A DNA stretch of 13,536 nt from JBBRFH01 sp038224615 (GTDB lineage: Bacteria > Planctomycetota > Phycisphaerae > Tepidisphaerales > Tepidisphaeraceae), in assembly GCA_038224615.1 (NCBI GenBank), contig JBBRFH010000070.1, positions 1 through 13,536 on the forward strand, written 5' to 3'. The translations under genes were made by a program, and so were the position numbers. Position 1 is the first letter of the stretch; each line of letters opens with the position of its first letter. This document shows positions 6,656 to 13,338 of this stretch, in pieces. The notes beneath the pieces are model-generated. The model saw only the letters and a list, made by a program, of their open reading frames with translations, had not been told where the DNA came from and searched no databases.

Positions 6656-7456
6656 TCATCGCTCGTCATCGTCCGGCGCAAGCGCGATGTTCTTCATTTG
6701 CAGGCCGTCGTCGAGCCAGCGCAGGACGCGCACGCAGGCGGGCGTTTCGCTCATGGCGCTGTTGGTGATGAGCAGCCGCTCGTGCCGCGCCACCGATGCG
6801 AAATGCACATGCCCGCCCAGGATCACTTTAACCAGGTGGCCTCTTGCGGCGCGGGCGAGTTCGGCTTCGACGGCGGCGCGGTAGGTCAGGGTCTGATGCG
6901 CCGCCTGCCCGTCGCGCGGCTCGTGCATTGCCAGCGTGTGCAGCGGCGCGTGCAGCACGATTGCCGTCGGGCGCGTGAGGGTGTCGATCGTCTCGCGGAG
7001 CCACGCGCGCTGCGCGTCGCTCAGTGCGGGAAGGCAGCCGGCGCTGGGGGACCAGACCTCGCGCGGCTCGTGGTCGATCAGCCAGCGCGTGTTCATGCCG
7101 ATGACCTGCATCTCCCCGGCGTCGACGCACGCATCCGCCAGCGTCGCCTGCGGCCAGCGCGTCATCGCGGCGCGCCAGGACGACCTCGCATCGGCCGACG
7201 CGAGGTCGTGATTGCCGAAGCAAACCAGCGTCGGCAGGTAGATCAGTCGAAACAGGTCGACCAGCGCGTTGATGTGATGCTCGTCGCCGTGCTCAATCAT
7301 GTCGCCGCCGAGCACGAGGCAGTCCACGCGCTCGGCGATCAATACATGCTTGAGCCGCTGCACCAGTTCGCTCGCCGGCAGCATGCAGACGGGCTCGGCC
7401 CAGCTCTTGGTCAGGTCGCGGCCGAGGTGAAGATCAGTGATGAAGCACAGGCTCAT
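6656..7456 (-). CDS. Calcineurin-like metallophosphoesterase
   Basis: The 266-residue product carries every motif of the superfamily's two-metal site: TDLHLG (Asp8, His10), GGDMIEHG (Asp52), GNHD (Asn82, His83), VLHAP (His169) and GGHVHFA (His216, His218). No signal peptide is seen, so it is likely cytoplasmic. This family hydrolyses phosphomonoesters or diesters such as cyclic nucleotides or lipid phosphates; the substrate cannot be read from the sequence. It lies 104 bases after btpA on the same strand and could share its transcript, though the gap holds repeated ATTCGTG motifs. The start ATG has no good Shine-Dalgarno. It ends 60 bases from the convergent glycohydrolase-family gene. Confidence 0.9.
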   Translation of the reverse strand: MSLCFITDLHLGRDLTKSWAEPVCMLPASELVQRLKHVLIAERVDCLVLGGDMIEHGDEHHINALVDLFRLIYLPTLVCFGNHDLASADARSSWRAAMTRWPQATLADACVDAGEMQVIGMNTRWLIDHEPREVWSPSAGCLPALSDAQRAWLRETIDTLTRPTAIVLHAPLHTLAMHEPRDGQAAHQTLTYRAAVEAELARAARGHLVKVILGGHVHFASVARHERLLITNSAMSETPACVRVLRWLDDGLQMKNIALAPDDDER

Positions 7457-7460
7457 AGGT

Positions 7461-7538
7461 AATCCACGAATCTACACGAATCGCCCGAATGAATGTCCCG
7501 CGACGCGCATCGCTTTCATATTCGTGCAATTCATGGGG
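7461..7538. repeat. Short ATTCGTG direct and inverted repeats between btpA and the phosphoesterase gene
   Basis: CACGAAT occurs at 7465-7471 and again at 7475-7481 (10-base period), with the variant CCCGAAT at 7484-7490. The reverse complement ATTCGTG is found at 7520-7526, followed by the similar AATTCATGG. The two sides form an imperfect inverted repeat. It could be a regulator site or a dispersed intergenic repeat; the right arm lies just past the btpA end. Confidence 0.45.
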
Positions 7539-7560
7539 CTCCGCGAACGTTTTTTAGCGT

Positions 7561-8355
7561 TCATCCCAGTTGTTCGAGCAGATCGCGGACGCGGGCCGGG
7601 TCGACGGGCTGATCGACTTTGCCGTCGAACTTGAACGACGTGCCCACGATCACGCCGCTGACATGCGGCAGGAACGCTGCGATCGTGTCGGCGGTGACGC
7701 CCGAGCCGACAAACAGCGGCGTGGTCCTGGCGGCTTTGCGGACGCGGCTTGTCTTCTTCACGTCAGTGGCCTTGCCGGTGCCCGCGCCACTGACGATCAG
7801 CGCATCGGCCAGCCCGCGCGTGATGACGTCGTCGATCTCGTGCTCGAGCTCGATCCCCGCGCCCAGCGGCGCCGAATGCTTCACGTCGACGTCGGCCATC
7901 ACCATCACGTCATCGGCACCGATCAATTTGCGGAGGCGCATCACCTCGGCGCCGCACCCTTCGATGATCCCCTGGTCAGTCACGCGGGCGCCGCAGAGGA
8001 CGTTGATGCGGACGAACGCCGCGCCGCTGGCGTGGGCGATTGACAGCGCACTAACCCCGTCGTTTCGCAGGCAGTTGATCCCCAGCGGAATCTCGAAGCG
8101 CTCGCGCACGTTGGTGGCCAGCGACGTCATGCACGCGATCGTGTGCGGCGGCAGGTGCGACTTGAAGAACGGGACGTCGCCGAAGTTCTCCAGCATCAGC
8201 CCGTGTACGCCCGCGCTGGTGAGCGTCTCGGCATCGCGCAGGACCGCATCCTTGATGCCGCGCAGATCGCCGGCATACCGAGGCGATCCGGGCAACGGCG
8301 GCAGGTGCAACATCCCGATCACCACGCAGCGACGTTTGGACCATTCGGGGAGCAT
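7561..8355 (-). CDS. BtpA/SgcQ-family TIM-barrel protein
   Basis: The 264-residue product matches the BtpA family along its whole length: VVIGMLHLPPLPGSPRY near the N-terminus, GLMLENFGDVPF, the central INVLCGARVTDQG, MADVDVKHSAPLG, LIVSGAGTGKATD, PLFVGSGVTADTI and GVIVGTSFKFDGKVDQPVD at the C-terminus. The glycine-rich strands near the end are the phosphate-binding end of a TIM barrel. BtpA was named for a role in photosystem I stability in a cyanobacterium; in non-photosynthetic bacteria (as with E. coli SgcQ) the role is unclear, probably an enzyme on a phosphorylated small molecule. The ATG at 8355 has GAGGTGAG about 10 bases upstream. It diverges from lpxB with 120 bases between starts and may be co-transcribed with the phosphoesterase gene. 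Confidence 0.9.
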   Translation of the reverse strand: MLPEWSKRRCVVIGMLHLPPLPGSPRYAGDLRGIKDAVLRDAETLTSAGVHGLMLENFGDVPFFKSHLPPHTIACMTSLATNVRERFEIPLGINCLRNDGVSALSIAHASGAAFVRINVLCGARVTDQGIIEGCGAEVMRLRKLIGADDVMVMADVDVKHSAPLGAGIELEHEIDDVITRGLADALIVSGAGTGKATDVKKTSRVRKAARTTPLFVGSGVTADTIAAFLPHVSGVIVGTSFKFDGKVDQPVDPARVRDLLEQLG

Positions 8356-8412
8356 GTCGCCGATCTCACCTCAAAGTATCGACGGACGCAATGATCTTTC
8401 CACGCTGCGGCA

Positions 8413-8433
8413 GCGCGCCCGCGTGGGGCGCGC
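8413..8433. repeat. GC-rich 8-bp inverted repeat in the btpA-lpxB interval
   Basis: GCGCGCCC (8413-8420) and GGGCGCGC (8426-8433) are perfect complements around a 5-base loop. A second palindrome, CGCTGC-G-GCAGCG (8403-8415), overlaps its left arm, so only one of the two can form. Either may be an operator or part of a structured lpxB leader. Confidence 0.4.
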
Positions 8434-8446
8434 GAAAGCATTCCGG

Positions 8447-8476
8447 TCGCTTCTGGGGTACAAACGCCAGAAGCGA
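8447..8476 (+). promoter_or_regulatory. Hairpin abutting the lpxB start codon
   Basis: TCGCTTCTGG (8447-8456) is perfectly complementary to CCAGAAGCGA (8467-8476), with a 10-base loop. The last paired base is the A of the lpxB ATG, and no normal Shine-Dalgarno is seen in front of it. In RNA this would occupy the whole ribosome-binding region. Confidence 0.5.
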
Positions 8477-9609
8477 TGCCCCAGCGCGTCTTCATCAGCG
8501 TCGGCGAAGTCAGTGGCGACAACCACGCCTCCGGGCTTGTCCACGCGCTCAAACAGCTCGACCCTTCGCTCCTCGTCGAAGGCATCGGCGGACCGCGCAT
8601 GCAGTCGGCGGGAGCGACGATCCACCACGAGACCACCCGCCGGGCCGCGATGAGCTTTCACGGGATCAAGCGCATCGGCGAGATCCGCCGGCTCGCGCGC
8701 TGGCTCCAGAATCGCTATCGGTCGAGCGAGAAGCCCGACCTGCATGTCTGCGTGGATTCGTCGGGCTTCAATCTCCGCTTCGCGCGACTTGCGACCGAGG
8801 CCGGCGTGCCGGTGCTCTACTACGTCGCGCCGCAACTGTGGGCATCGCGCGAAGGGCGCATCAAGCAAGTGCGGGCGTATGTCAACCGCGTCGCCAGCAT
8901 CTTTCCGTTCGAGACCGAGTGGTATCGCGCCCGCGGCGTCGACGCGACATTCGTCGGGCATCCCCTGTTCGATGAACTGCCGGAGAACCGGTTCGATCGC
9001 GTGCCGCACGTGCGCTTCCCGGACCGCGCGCCGGTGATTGGTGTGGTCGCAGGCTCACGCAAGAGCGAGATTCGCGACAACCTTCCGCCGCTGGTCGAGG
9101 TGATGCGCACCATCGCCGGGCAATACCCGCAGGCCCGCTTCCTGCTGCCGACGGTTCCTGGCGGGCACGCGGTGGCGAAGGCGATGGTGCCGACGGAACT
9201 CGATTGTGTCGTGAAGCAGGACGGGTTCGACGAGTTGATCCCGCAGTGCGATCTGGTGCTCTGCAAGAGCGGCACCAGCACGGTCCACGTCGCGGCGTAC
9301 GGCGTGCCGATGATCGTGGTCTACCGCATCAACACGCTGCTCTGGAACGCCGCCGGACGCTGGCTTATCAAGACGCCGAAAATCGCGATGGTGAACATCC
9401 TCGCGGGCAATATCGACCTGGTTCCGGAGTACATCCCCTGGAACGGCGATCCCGCGCCGATCGCCGCCGAGGCGCTGTCGATGCTGCGTGAGCCGGCGCG
9501 GCTGGCAGACATGCGGTGCAAGCTGCTCGAACTGGTCCGCCCGCTCGACCAGCGCGGCGCATCTCGCAACGTCGGACAGATTGCACTGACCATGGTCACG
9601 GGCGCGTAA
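8476..9609 (+). CDS. lpxB: Lipid-A-disaccharide synthase LpxB
   Basis: The 377-residue product is a GT19-family glycosyltransferase that joins UDP-2,3-diacylglucosamine and 2,3-diacylglucosamine-1-phosphate to make the lipid A disaccharide at the inner membrane. Family motifs are in order: VGEVSGD (9-15), GIGGPRM (36-42), VDSSGFNLR, YYVAPQLWASREGRIK (115-130), IFPFE (142-146), FVGHPL (159-164), GSRKSEI (193-199), CKSGTSTVHVAAYGVPMIVVYR (263-284) and NILAGNIDLVPEYI. In the E. coli enzyme the SGTxxLE motif ends in Glu; here that position is His271, which may be a lineage feature. Length is typical. The start at MPQRVFIS matches the family N-terminus, but the ATG sits at the foot of a hairpin. 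Its presence implies an outer membrane with lipid A; other lpx genes are not nearby. Confidence 0.93.
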   Translation: MPQRVFISVGEVSGDNHASGLVHALKQLDPSLLVEGIGGPRMQSAGATIHHETTRRAAMSFHGIKRIGEIRRLARWLQNRYRSSEKPDLHVCVDSSGFNLRFARLATEAGVPVLYYVAPQLWASREGRIKQVRAYVNRVASIFPFETEWYRARGVDATFVGHPLFDELPENRFDRVPHVRFPDRAPVIGVVAGSRKSEIRDNLPPLVEVMRTIAGQYPQARFLLPTVPGGHAVAKAMVPTELDCVVKQDGFDELIPQCDLVLCKSGTSTVHVAAYGVPMIVVYRINTLLWNAAGRWLIKTPKIAMVNILAGNIDLVPEYIPWNGDPAPIAAEALSMLREPARLADMRCKLLELVRPLDQRGASRNVGQIALTMVTGA

Positions 9610-9642
9610 CAAAATAATCGCCTTCGGCGCGGCAAGGCTCGC

Positions 9643-9648
9643 TACAAT
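9643..9648 (+). promoter_or_regulatory. Candidate -10 element for the dodecin gene
   Basis: TACAAT (9643-9648), in the context GCTACAATCC, lies 36 bases before the dodecin ATG and matches the -10 consensus at five of six bases. No good -35 hexamer is seen at the normal distance. The site gives dodecin a promoter separate from lpxB. Confidence 0.5.
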
Positions 9649-9684
9649 CCGCGGATCACTCAACTCAACAGGAGACCTCTCGAA

Positions 9685-9894
9685 ATGGAAACGCACGTTT
9701 ACAAGCAGATCGAGCTGACCGGCACGTCGGGCAAGTCCATCGAGGACGCCATCCAGACCGCCATCTCCGTGGCATCGCAGAGCATCCGGAATATGTGCTG
9801 GTTTGAAGTCATCGAGACGCGTGGCTCGATCAAAGACGGGAAGGTCGCCGAGTGGCAAGTCATGCTGAAACTCGGCTTCAAGATCGAAAAATAG
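9685..9894 (+). CDS. Dodecin, flavin-binding storage protein
   Basis: The 69-residue product is a dodecin, the small alpha-beta protein that forms hollow dodecamers and stores or buffers flavin in bacteria. The family core is clear: HVYKQIELTGTSGKSIEDAIQ at the N-terminus (strand then helix) and CWFEVIETRGSIKDGKVAEW followed by QVMLKLGFKIE. Trp39 corresponds to the residue that stacks on the isoalloxazine ring and Gln58 to the one that contacts the flavin edge in known dodecins. Length fits the family exactly. GGAGA lies 9 bases before the ATG. It stands alone behind its own -10 element, 75 bases after lpxB. Confidence 0.95.
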   Translation: METHVYKQIELTGTSGKSIEDAIQTAISVASQSIRNMCWFEVIETRGSIKDGKVAEWQVMLKLGFKIEK

Positions 9895-10194
9895 CCGGGC
9901 CCGACAGTTTTCCTGCGCCTGCCATCTTGTCGCAGCCGATGAGTCCCCTGCACGAAGCGTCGATATTGATGCTGGACGCGTGTGGTCTGGGGCTGACTGC
10001 GCCTTTTCGCCGCACGCCGCGCACCGAGCCAAATCGGAGCAAAAGCAATTTTTTGCTTGGGTTGTCCGTTCCTGGTTCGGTAGAGTATGAGTTGGCGACA
10101 GGGTCGGAGAACGTCCGTTGGTCCATGTCTTAGTTGGCGTTCAGTCCCGACTGCCGCACGCACCTCTCGTTCGTTTCAGGCGAGGAGGACGGTG
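9895..10194. other. Spacer between dodecin and the 178-aa gene
   Basis: No gene is supported in these 300 bases. AAGCAA-TTTT-TTGCTT (10043-10058) is a perfect 6-bp hairpin that could mark the dodecin transcript end, though it lacks a following T-run. TTGTCC (10062-10067) and TATGAG (10086-10091), 18 bases apart, are a weak candidate promoter for the next gene, giving a leader of about 95 bases. Confidence 0.35.
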
Positions 10195-10731
10195 ATGCCG
10201 GTGGAGATGCATGAGGATATTCGTGTGTCGGCGTCCAAGCCGACGCCGGCGAAAGCGCCGGACTTCCCCGGGTTGCCGGCAATCGGTCACCCGGAGATGT
10301 TCTATGCCAGGCTCGCCAAAGAAGCCGAGCGCCGCGGCGACCGTCACATGCACGAGGCCGCCAAGGTCGGACAATACGTCACCCTCGCGCTGGATCGCTC
10401 ATTGAGCTGGGAACAGAAGTTGCGGTACTTCCGACATGCGATGGACCGGCACTGTACCCCGCCGAAGTTTGCCGATGACGCCTGCTGGGCATTCTACGAG
10501 GATCTCGGCGACCTGATCCGCGAGTATGCCGGCCGCGAGGCGATGCGGCTGGCAAGTACCGAAGACGACAACTACGCCGCCCGCACCGAAATGGGTCAGC
10601 TGCGAGAGTCGATCGAGTCCGACGCCGAAACTTTCTTTATGATGCTCTTAGGCCGCGCCATCGACTGCCCCCCCTGGTTCGCCCACGAAGACTGGGACCA
10701 GTTGAAACTGCTCCGCGACCAGTGGATCTAA
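10195..10731 (+). CDS. Conserved-looking hypothetical protein, helical (178 aa)
   Basis: I do not recognise a function. The start at 10195 is fixed by a strong AGGAGG (10183-10188) 6 bases upstream; an earlier in-frame ATG at 10087 would add 36 residues of non-coding-like, Arg/Ser-rich sequence. The product is soluble, with no signal peptide or membrane segment, and is rich in Ala, Arg, Asp and Glu with predicted long helices. Notable stretches are HPEMFYARLAKEAERRGD, LSWEQKLRYFRHAMDRHC, WAFYEDLGDLIREYAG and DDNYAARTEMG, ending in a Trp-rich tail (CPPWFAHEDWDQ). It resembles conserved uncharacterised planctomycete proteins, from memory only. It is monocistronic as far as can be seen. Confidence 0.82.
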   Translation: MPVEMHEDIRVSASKPTPAKAPDFPGLPAIGHPEMFYARLAKEAERRGDRHMHEAAKVGQYVTLALDRSLSWEQKLRYFRHAMDRHCTPPKFADDACWAFYEDLGDLIREYAGREAMRLASTEDDNYAARTEMGQLRESIESDAETFFMMLLGRAIDCPPWFAHEDWDQLKLLRDQWI

Positions 10732-11198
10732 ATGCACGTTCGCGATTCGCGAACGCGACAATGGACGGCCCGTCGGGCCCGCCGCTAAACAAGCAGATCA
10801 ACGGTTCGAGAATCGCGGTCGCCTGTTTAGTACTCTGTCGCACCTTGACGTTGGTATGGACGCTCGCCAGTTTGGCCCGGGCGTCACCGATTTTCATTTG
10901 CCCATCAACGCCATTGTTCCGGCGATTTACGTCGCTCGATTGGGCGGACGTCTCTTTCCGCAGGGTGTCGATGTCGCCGAACCGCCGGCCGTCCGCGCAT
11001 TGGCACGTCATCGCGCTTAATACCGGAAACGTATTACCGGGGCTGTTGCGCGAACCCGGTGCCAAATGCGCAACCCGCGGCGCAGGACGGCTCAAAACAC
11101 ACCAAAGATTTTCTTTCTTGTCCGTGCCGCGCGTTGCGCGCTTCGGCGATCACTGCCCATCAACGGGTCGACCGGGAGTTCGCACGGGTGCAGCGGCT
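10732..11198. other. 467-base gene-free stretch with several inverted repeats
   Basis: Open frames here lack a ribosome-binding site and do not look like protein. CGTTCGCG-ATT-CGCGAACG (10737-10755), 6 bases after the upstream stop, is a perfect 8-bp hairpin and may end that transcript. GGCCC-GTC-GGGCC (10767-10779) and CTAAACA...TGTTTAG (10785-10791 with 10824-10830) follow closely. TACCGG repeats at 11021-11026 and 11035-11040. No tRNA, SRP, tmRNA or RNase P signature was found. It could hold a small RNA or a decayed gene. Confidence 0.45.
10737..10755. terminator. Hairpin just after the 178-aa gene
   Basis: CGTTCGCG and CGCGAACG form a perfect 8-bp stem with an ATT loop, starting 6 bases after the TAA stop. 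Position suits transcription termination or 3'-end protection; the lack of a T-tract lowers confidence. Confidence 0.35.
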
Positions 11199-11783
11199 TC
11201 ATTTGATCACGTCGAGCAGGTCCTGGATCGGCTGGGTGTGCGTGGGATCGATGCGGCTGAACGTCTGTGTCTCGAGGTAAAGCTCCTTGTCGTCGAGATG
11301 GTCCTTGATCAGTTGCTCAAACTTCTGCGGCGTGGTGATGTCCTTGTCCTTGATGGACTCCGGCGAAATCCCGCGGACGGTCAGCTTGTCGTCCTTCAGC
11401 TCGACGCGGGCCACGATGTAGCGGTTCTTCCGCTCAGCACTGTCCGGCGAGGCAATCTGTTTCGGATCGAGAACTTCCATCGAGACAAACGTCGCGCCGC
11501 CGATCGTCGCCAGCCACGCGTGCGCCGTCGTGGGGGAATCATCGAGGGAGGCGGTCATGTCGTCGGCCCGCTTGAACCCGTACCGCTGCAGGAGATATCC
11601 CCGCGCGTCGAGCTTGTGAACGAACCAGAGCTGGTCCCGGTGATCGGCCGGCAGATGCCAGATGCCCAGGAACTTCGGGTCCATCGTCGATTTCTCGGGA
11701 TCGCCTACATAGGTCGGCAGGCATCCGAGCAGGGCACTGAAGAGGACGCAGATGAGCAGCGTGATGACGGTGCGCGGGCGCAT
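11199..11783 (-). CDS. Putative lipoprotein of unknown function (194 aa)
   Basis: Starting at the ATG at 11783, with GGAGA 5 bases upstream, the product opens with MRPRTVITLLICVLFSALLGC: a basic start, a hydrophobic core and a lipobox LLGC with Cys21 as the lipidated residue. A longer frame to 11948 exists but hides this signal, so I reject it. The mature part has FLGIWHLPADHRDQLWFVHKLD, RGYLLQRYGF, HAWLATIGGATFVSMEVLD and RYIVARVELKDDKLTVRGIS. This order of short beta strands, beginning with a G-x-W, suggests a lipocalin-like or similar beta-barrel. I know no specific role. It is probably anchored in the inner or outer membrane. It diverges from the amidohydrolase gene. Confidence 0.85.
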   Translation of the reverse strand: MRPRTVITLLICVLFSALLGCLPTYVGDPEKSTMDPKFLGIWHLPADHRDQLWFVHKLDARGYLLQRYGFKRADDMTASLDDSPTTAHAWLATIGGATFVSMEVLDPKQIASPDSAERKNRYIVARVELKDDKLTVRGISPESIKDKDITTPQKFEQLIKDHLDDKELYLETQTFSRIDPTHTQPIQDLLDVIK

Positions 11784-11802
11784 GGGGGTCTCCGTTGCTT
11801 GC

Positions 11803-11831
11803 ATTGTCATGCAGGCCGCCTGCCGCCGCAA
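11803..11831 (-). promoter_or_regulatory. Candidate promoter for the lipoprotein gene with palindrome in the spacer
   Basis: On the minus strand TTGCGG (11831-11826) and GACAAT (11808-11803) are 17 bases apart, and the -10 ends 19 bases before the ATG. Inside the spacer lies GCAGGC-C-GCCTGC (11811-11823), a 13-base palindrome placed like a repressor operator. Confidence 0.4.
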
Positions 11832-11833
11832 CG

Positions 11834-11862
11834 GATTTGGTTTGACACCGATTTGGTTTGAC
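11834..11862. repeat. Tandem 13-base direct repeat upstream of the lipoprotein promoter
   Basis: GATTTGGTTTGAC occurs at 11834-11846 and again, identical, at 11850-11862 (16-base period). A partial third copy (ACCGATT, 11867-11873) follows. The array sits immediately upstream of the candidate -35 box, where an activator would bind. Confidence 0.55.
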
Positions 11863-12020
11863 GGGAACCGATTCGCAAGAGCGAGGAAACCCAGATTGGG
11901 GCTCAGTGAATCTGTGTCAGTTGTGCAATCGGTGGTTCGTGTCTTCAATTCTTCGCGTCGTCAGCGCGTTCGCGGTTCATCTGGATTTGATGAGCCGCTG
12001 GCCTGGGCGGGGGGATTGCT

Positions 12021-12026
12021 TATCAT
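12021..12026 (+). promoter_or_regulatory. Candidate -10 element for the amidohydrolase gene
   Basis: TATCAT (12021-12026) in the context TTGCTTATCATCC is close to the -10 consensus and resembles the dodecin element (GCTACAATCC). It lies only 10 bases before the ATG, so transcripts would start at or within a few bases of the start codon, making the message leaderless or nearly so. No clear -35 box. Confidence 0.4.
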
Positions 12027-12036
12027 CCAGAGCCGT

Positions 12037-13044
12037 ATGACTGCCGCAGTTGCTGATGCGTCTGTTTCCCCCGCCGTCCCGGAGTACAACCGCACCGGCG
12101 TCGATTTTCGCCAGCCGCTGCCAAGGCCGAAGGTGAAGGGCATCGTCGTCGACTACCACACCCACCTGTTCGCCCACCGGCACATGCCCGACTGGCTGGC
12201 GGTCAACAAGCACTACGGCATCGGCGCGTTCGTCTCCATGACCCCGCTGGAGGAAGCGCTCCGTGTTCAGCGCGACCTCGGCCGACGCGTGCAGTTCATC
12301 GCCATACCCAAGTGGTCCGACACCGGCCCGCACTGGGTCGACGACTGGCTCTGCCGCATCGAGGCCTTCCACAACCTTGGCAGCCGCATCATCAAGTTCC
12401 ACATGGCCCCGGGAACGATGGCGATGCGCAACTACACGCTCGAGACCCCGGGCATCCAGAAGCTCATCAAGGAAGCCGTCGCGCGGAACATGATCCTCAT
12501 GTCGCACGTCGGCGACCCCGACACCTGGTACGAAAAAAAGTACACCGATCACGGCAAATTCGGCGTGCGCGAGAAGCACTACGAAATCTGGGAAAACCAG
12601 CTCCGCGAGTACAAGCATCACCCCTGGGTCGGCGCGCACCTCGGCGGCAACCCCGAGAACCTGCCGCGCCTGCAATACCTCTTCGACACCTACCCGAATC
12701 TCTATCTCGATCTGAGCGCCACGCGCTGGATGGTCCGCGAAGTCAGTGCCCGCCGTGACGCGATGCGTGAGTTTGTCATCCGCAACCAGGACCGCCTCCT
12801 CTGGGGCAGCGACCAGGTCAGCGGTGACGCCCGTAACTTCGATTTCCTTGCCAGCCGCATGTGGTGCCACCGCAAGCTCTGGGAGACCGCCTACATCGGC
12901 CCCAGCCCCATCGTCGACCCCGACCTCGGCCCCGAGGATCAGCCGACGCTCCGCGGCCTGGCGCTGCCCGACGAAGTCCTGCAAAAGCTCTACCACGACA
13001 ACACGATCAACCTGCTGGCGCGGCACGGCGTGCATTTCGAGTAG
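12037..13044 (+). CDS. Amidohydrolase-2 family metal-dependent hydrolase
   Basis: The 335-residue product is a TIM-barrel enzyme of the amidohydrolase-2 family. The metal and catalytic landmarks are VVDYHTHLF (His41, His43), KFHMAP (Lys120), MSHVGDP (His157), GAHLGG (His201) and LLWGSDQ (Asp259); the C-terminus LPDEVLQKLYHDNTINLL is the usual final helix. Relatives are decarboxylases, lactonases and hydrolases acting on ring or sugar-derived acids; the substrate here is unknown. I choose the ATG at 12037 because an upstream in-frame extension to 11752 crosses the lipoprotein gene and its control region. There is no good Shine-Dalgarno, in line with a near-leaderless message. It is divergent from the lipoprotein gene and has no partner downstream. 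Confidence 0.9.
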   Translation: MTAAVADASVSPAVPEYNRTGVDFRQPLPRPKVKGIVVDYHTHLFAHRHMPDWLAVNKHYGIGAFVSMTPLEEALRVQRDLGRRVQFIAIPKWSDTGPHWVDDWLCRIEAFHNLGSRIIKFHMAPGTMAMRNYTLETPGIQKLIKEAVARNMILMSHVGDPDTWYEKKYTDHGKFGVREKHYEIWENQLREYKHHPWVGAHLGGNPENLPRLQYLFDTYPNLYLDLSATRWMVREVSARRDAMREFVIRNQDRLLWGSDQVSGDARNFDFLASRMWCHRKLWETAYIGPSPIVDPDLGPEDQPTLRGLALPDEVLQKLYHDNTINLLARHGVHFE

Positions 13045-13076
13045 GGTGCGAGCGGGTGTGCTGATTCGCACCACCC
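13045..13076 (+). terminator. Alternative hairpins directly after the amidohydrolase stop
   Basis: GGTGCGA (13045-13051) pairs with TCGCACC (13066-13072); alternatively GGGTGTGC (13054-13061) pairs with 13068-13076 with one bulged C around a 6-base loop. Both begin at or near the stop codon. No T-run follows directly, so termination is only a possibility. Confidence 0.35.
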
Positions 13077-13226
13077 AGATCGCGCACTTTACCGCCGCTT
13101 TTTCCGGACAAAAGCGATAGAAATGAGTCTATACGAGCGCCCCCAATGCGCACATGATCCGTGATCCGGTCCCTCCCCATTCGGAGGAGGAGCAGGAGAG
13201 TTCTTTCACAAGTGAATAGGATTCGG
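13077..13226. other. Spacer without a gene
   Basis: I see no coding sequence here. CCTCC (13172-13176) can pair with GGAGG (13183-13187), and a purine-rich GGAGGAGGAGCAGGAGAG run resembles a Shine-Dalgarno but leads to no convincing frame. A promoter for the last gene may lie here or in the next segment. Confidence 0.35.
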
Positions 13227-13338
13227 ATGTATCAAATGTAGCGCGCGCATGATGCATCACTGATACATCGGCCGCAAGTGATGGCCGCACGGTGACTTCG
13301 GCGAAGGGGTCGATTCACCGATGGAACAGGTGATACAT
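13227..13338. repeat. Cluster of TGATACAT motifs
   Basis: TGATACAT is present at 13261-13268 and 13331-13338 on the plus strand and as ATGTATCA at 13227-13234. Between the first two lies TGATGCATCA (13250-13259), a perfect 10-base palindrome of similar make-up. In GC-rich DNA three exact copies within 112 bases suggest binding sites for a regulator of the downstream gene. Confidence 0.5.

Noticed and set aside
10785..10830. Possible tRNA (GGTTCGAGAATC inside a 7-bp closing stem)
   Set aside because: The T-loop-like string is not flanked by a 5-bp stem and no D or anticodon arm fits in the 32-base loop.
10722..11861. 379-residue plus-strand open frame
   Set aside because: Its 3' half is antisense to the lipoprotein gene, it has no ribosome-binding site, and its composition is not protein-like.
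11752..12036. 95-residue N-terminal extension of the amidohydrolase
   Set aside because: It would overlap the divergent lipoprotein start and control region, and its residues do not fit the family, which begins just before the HTH metal motif.
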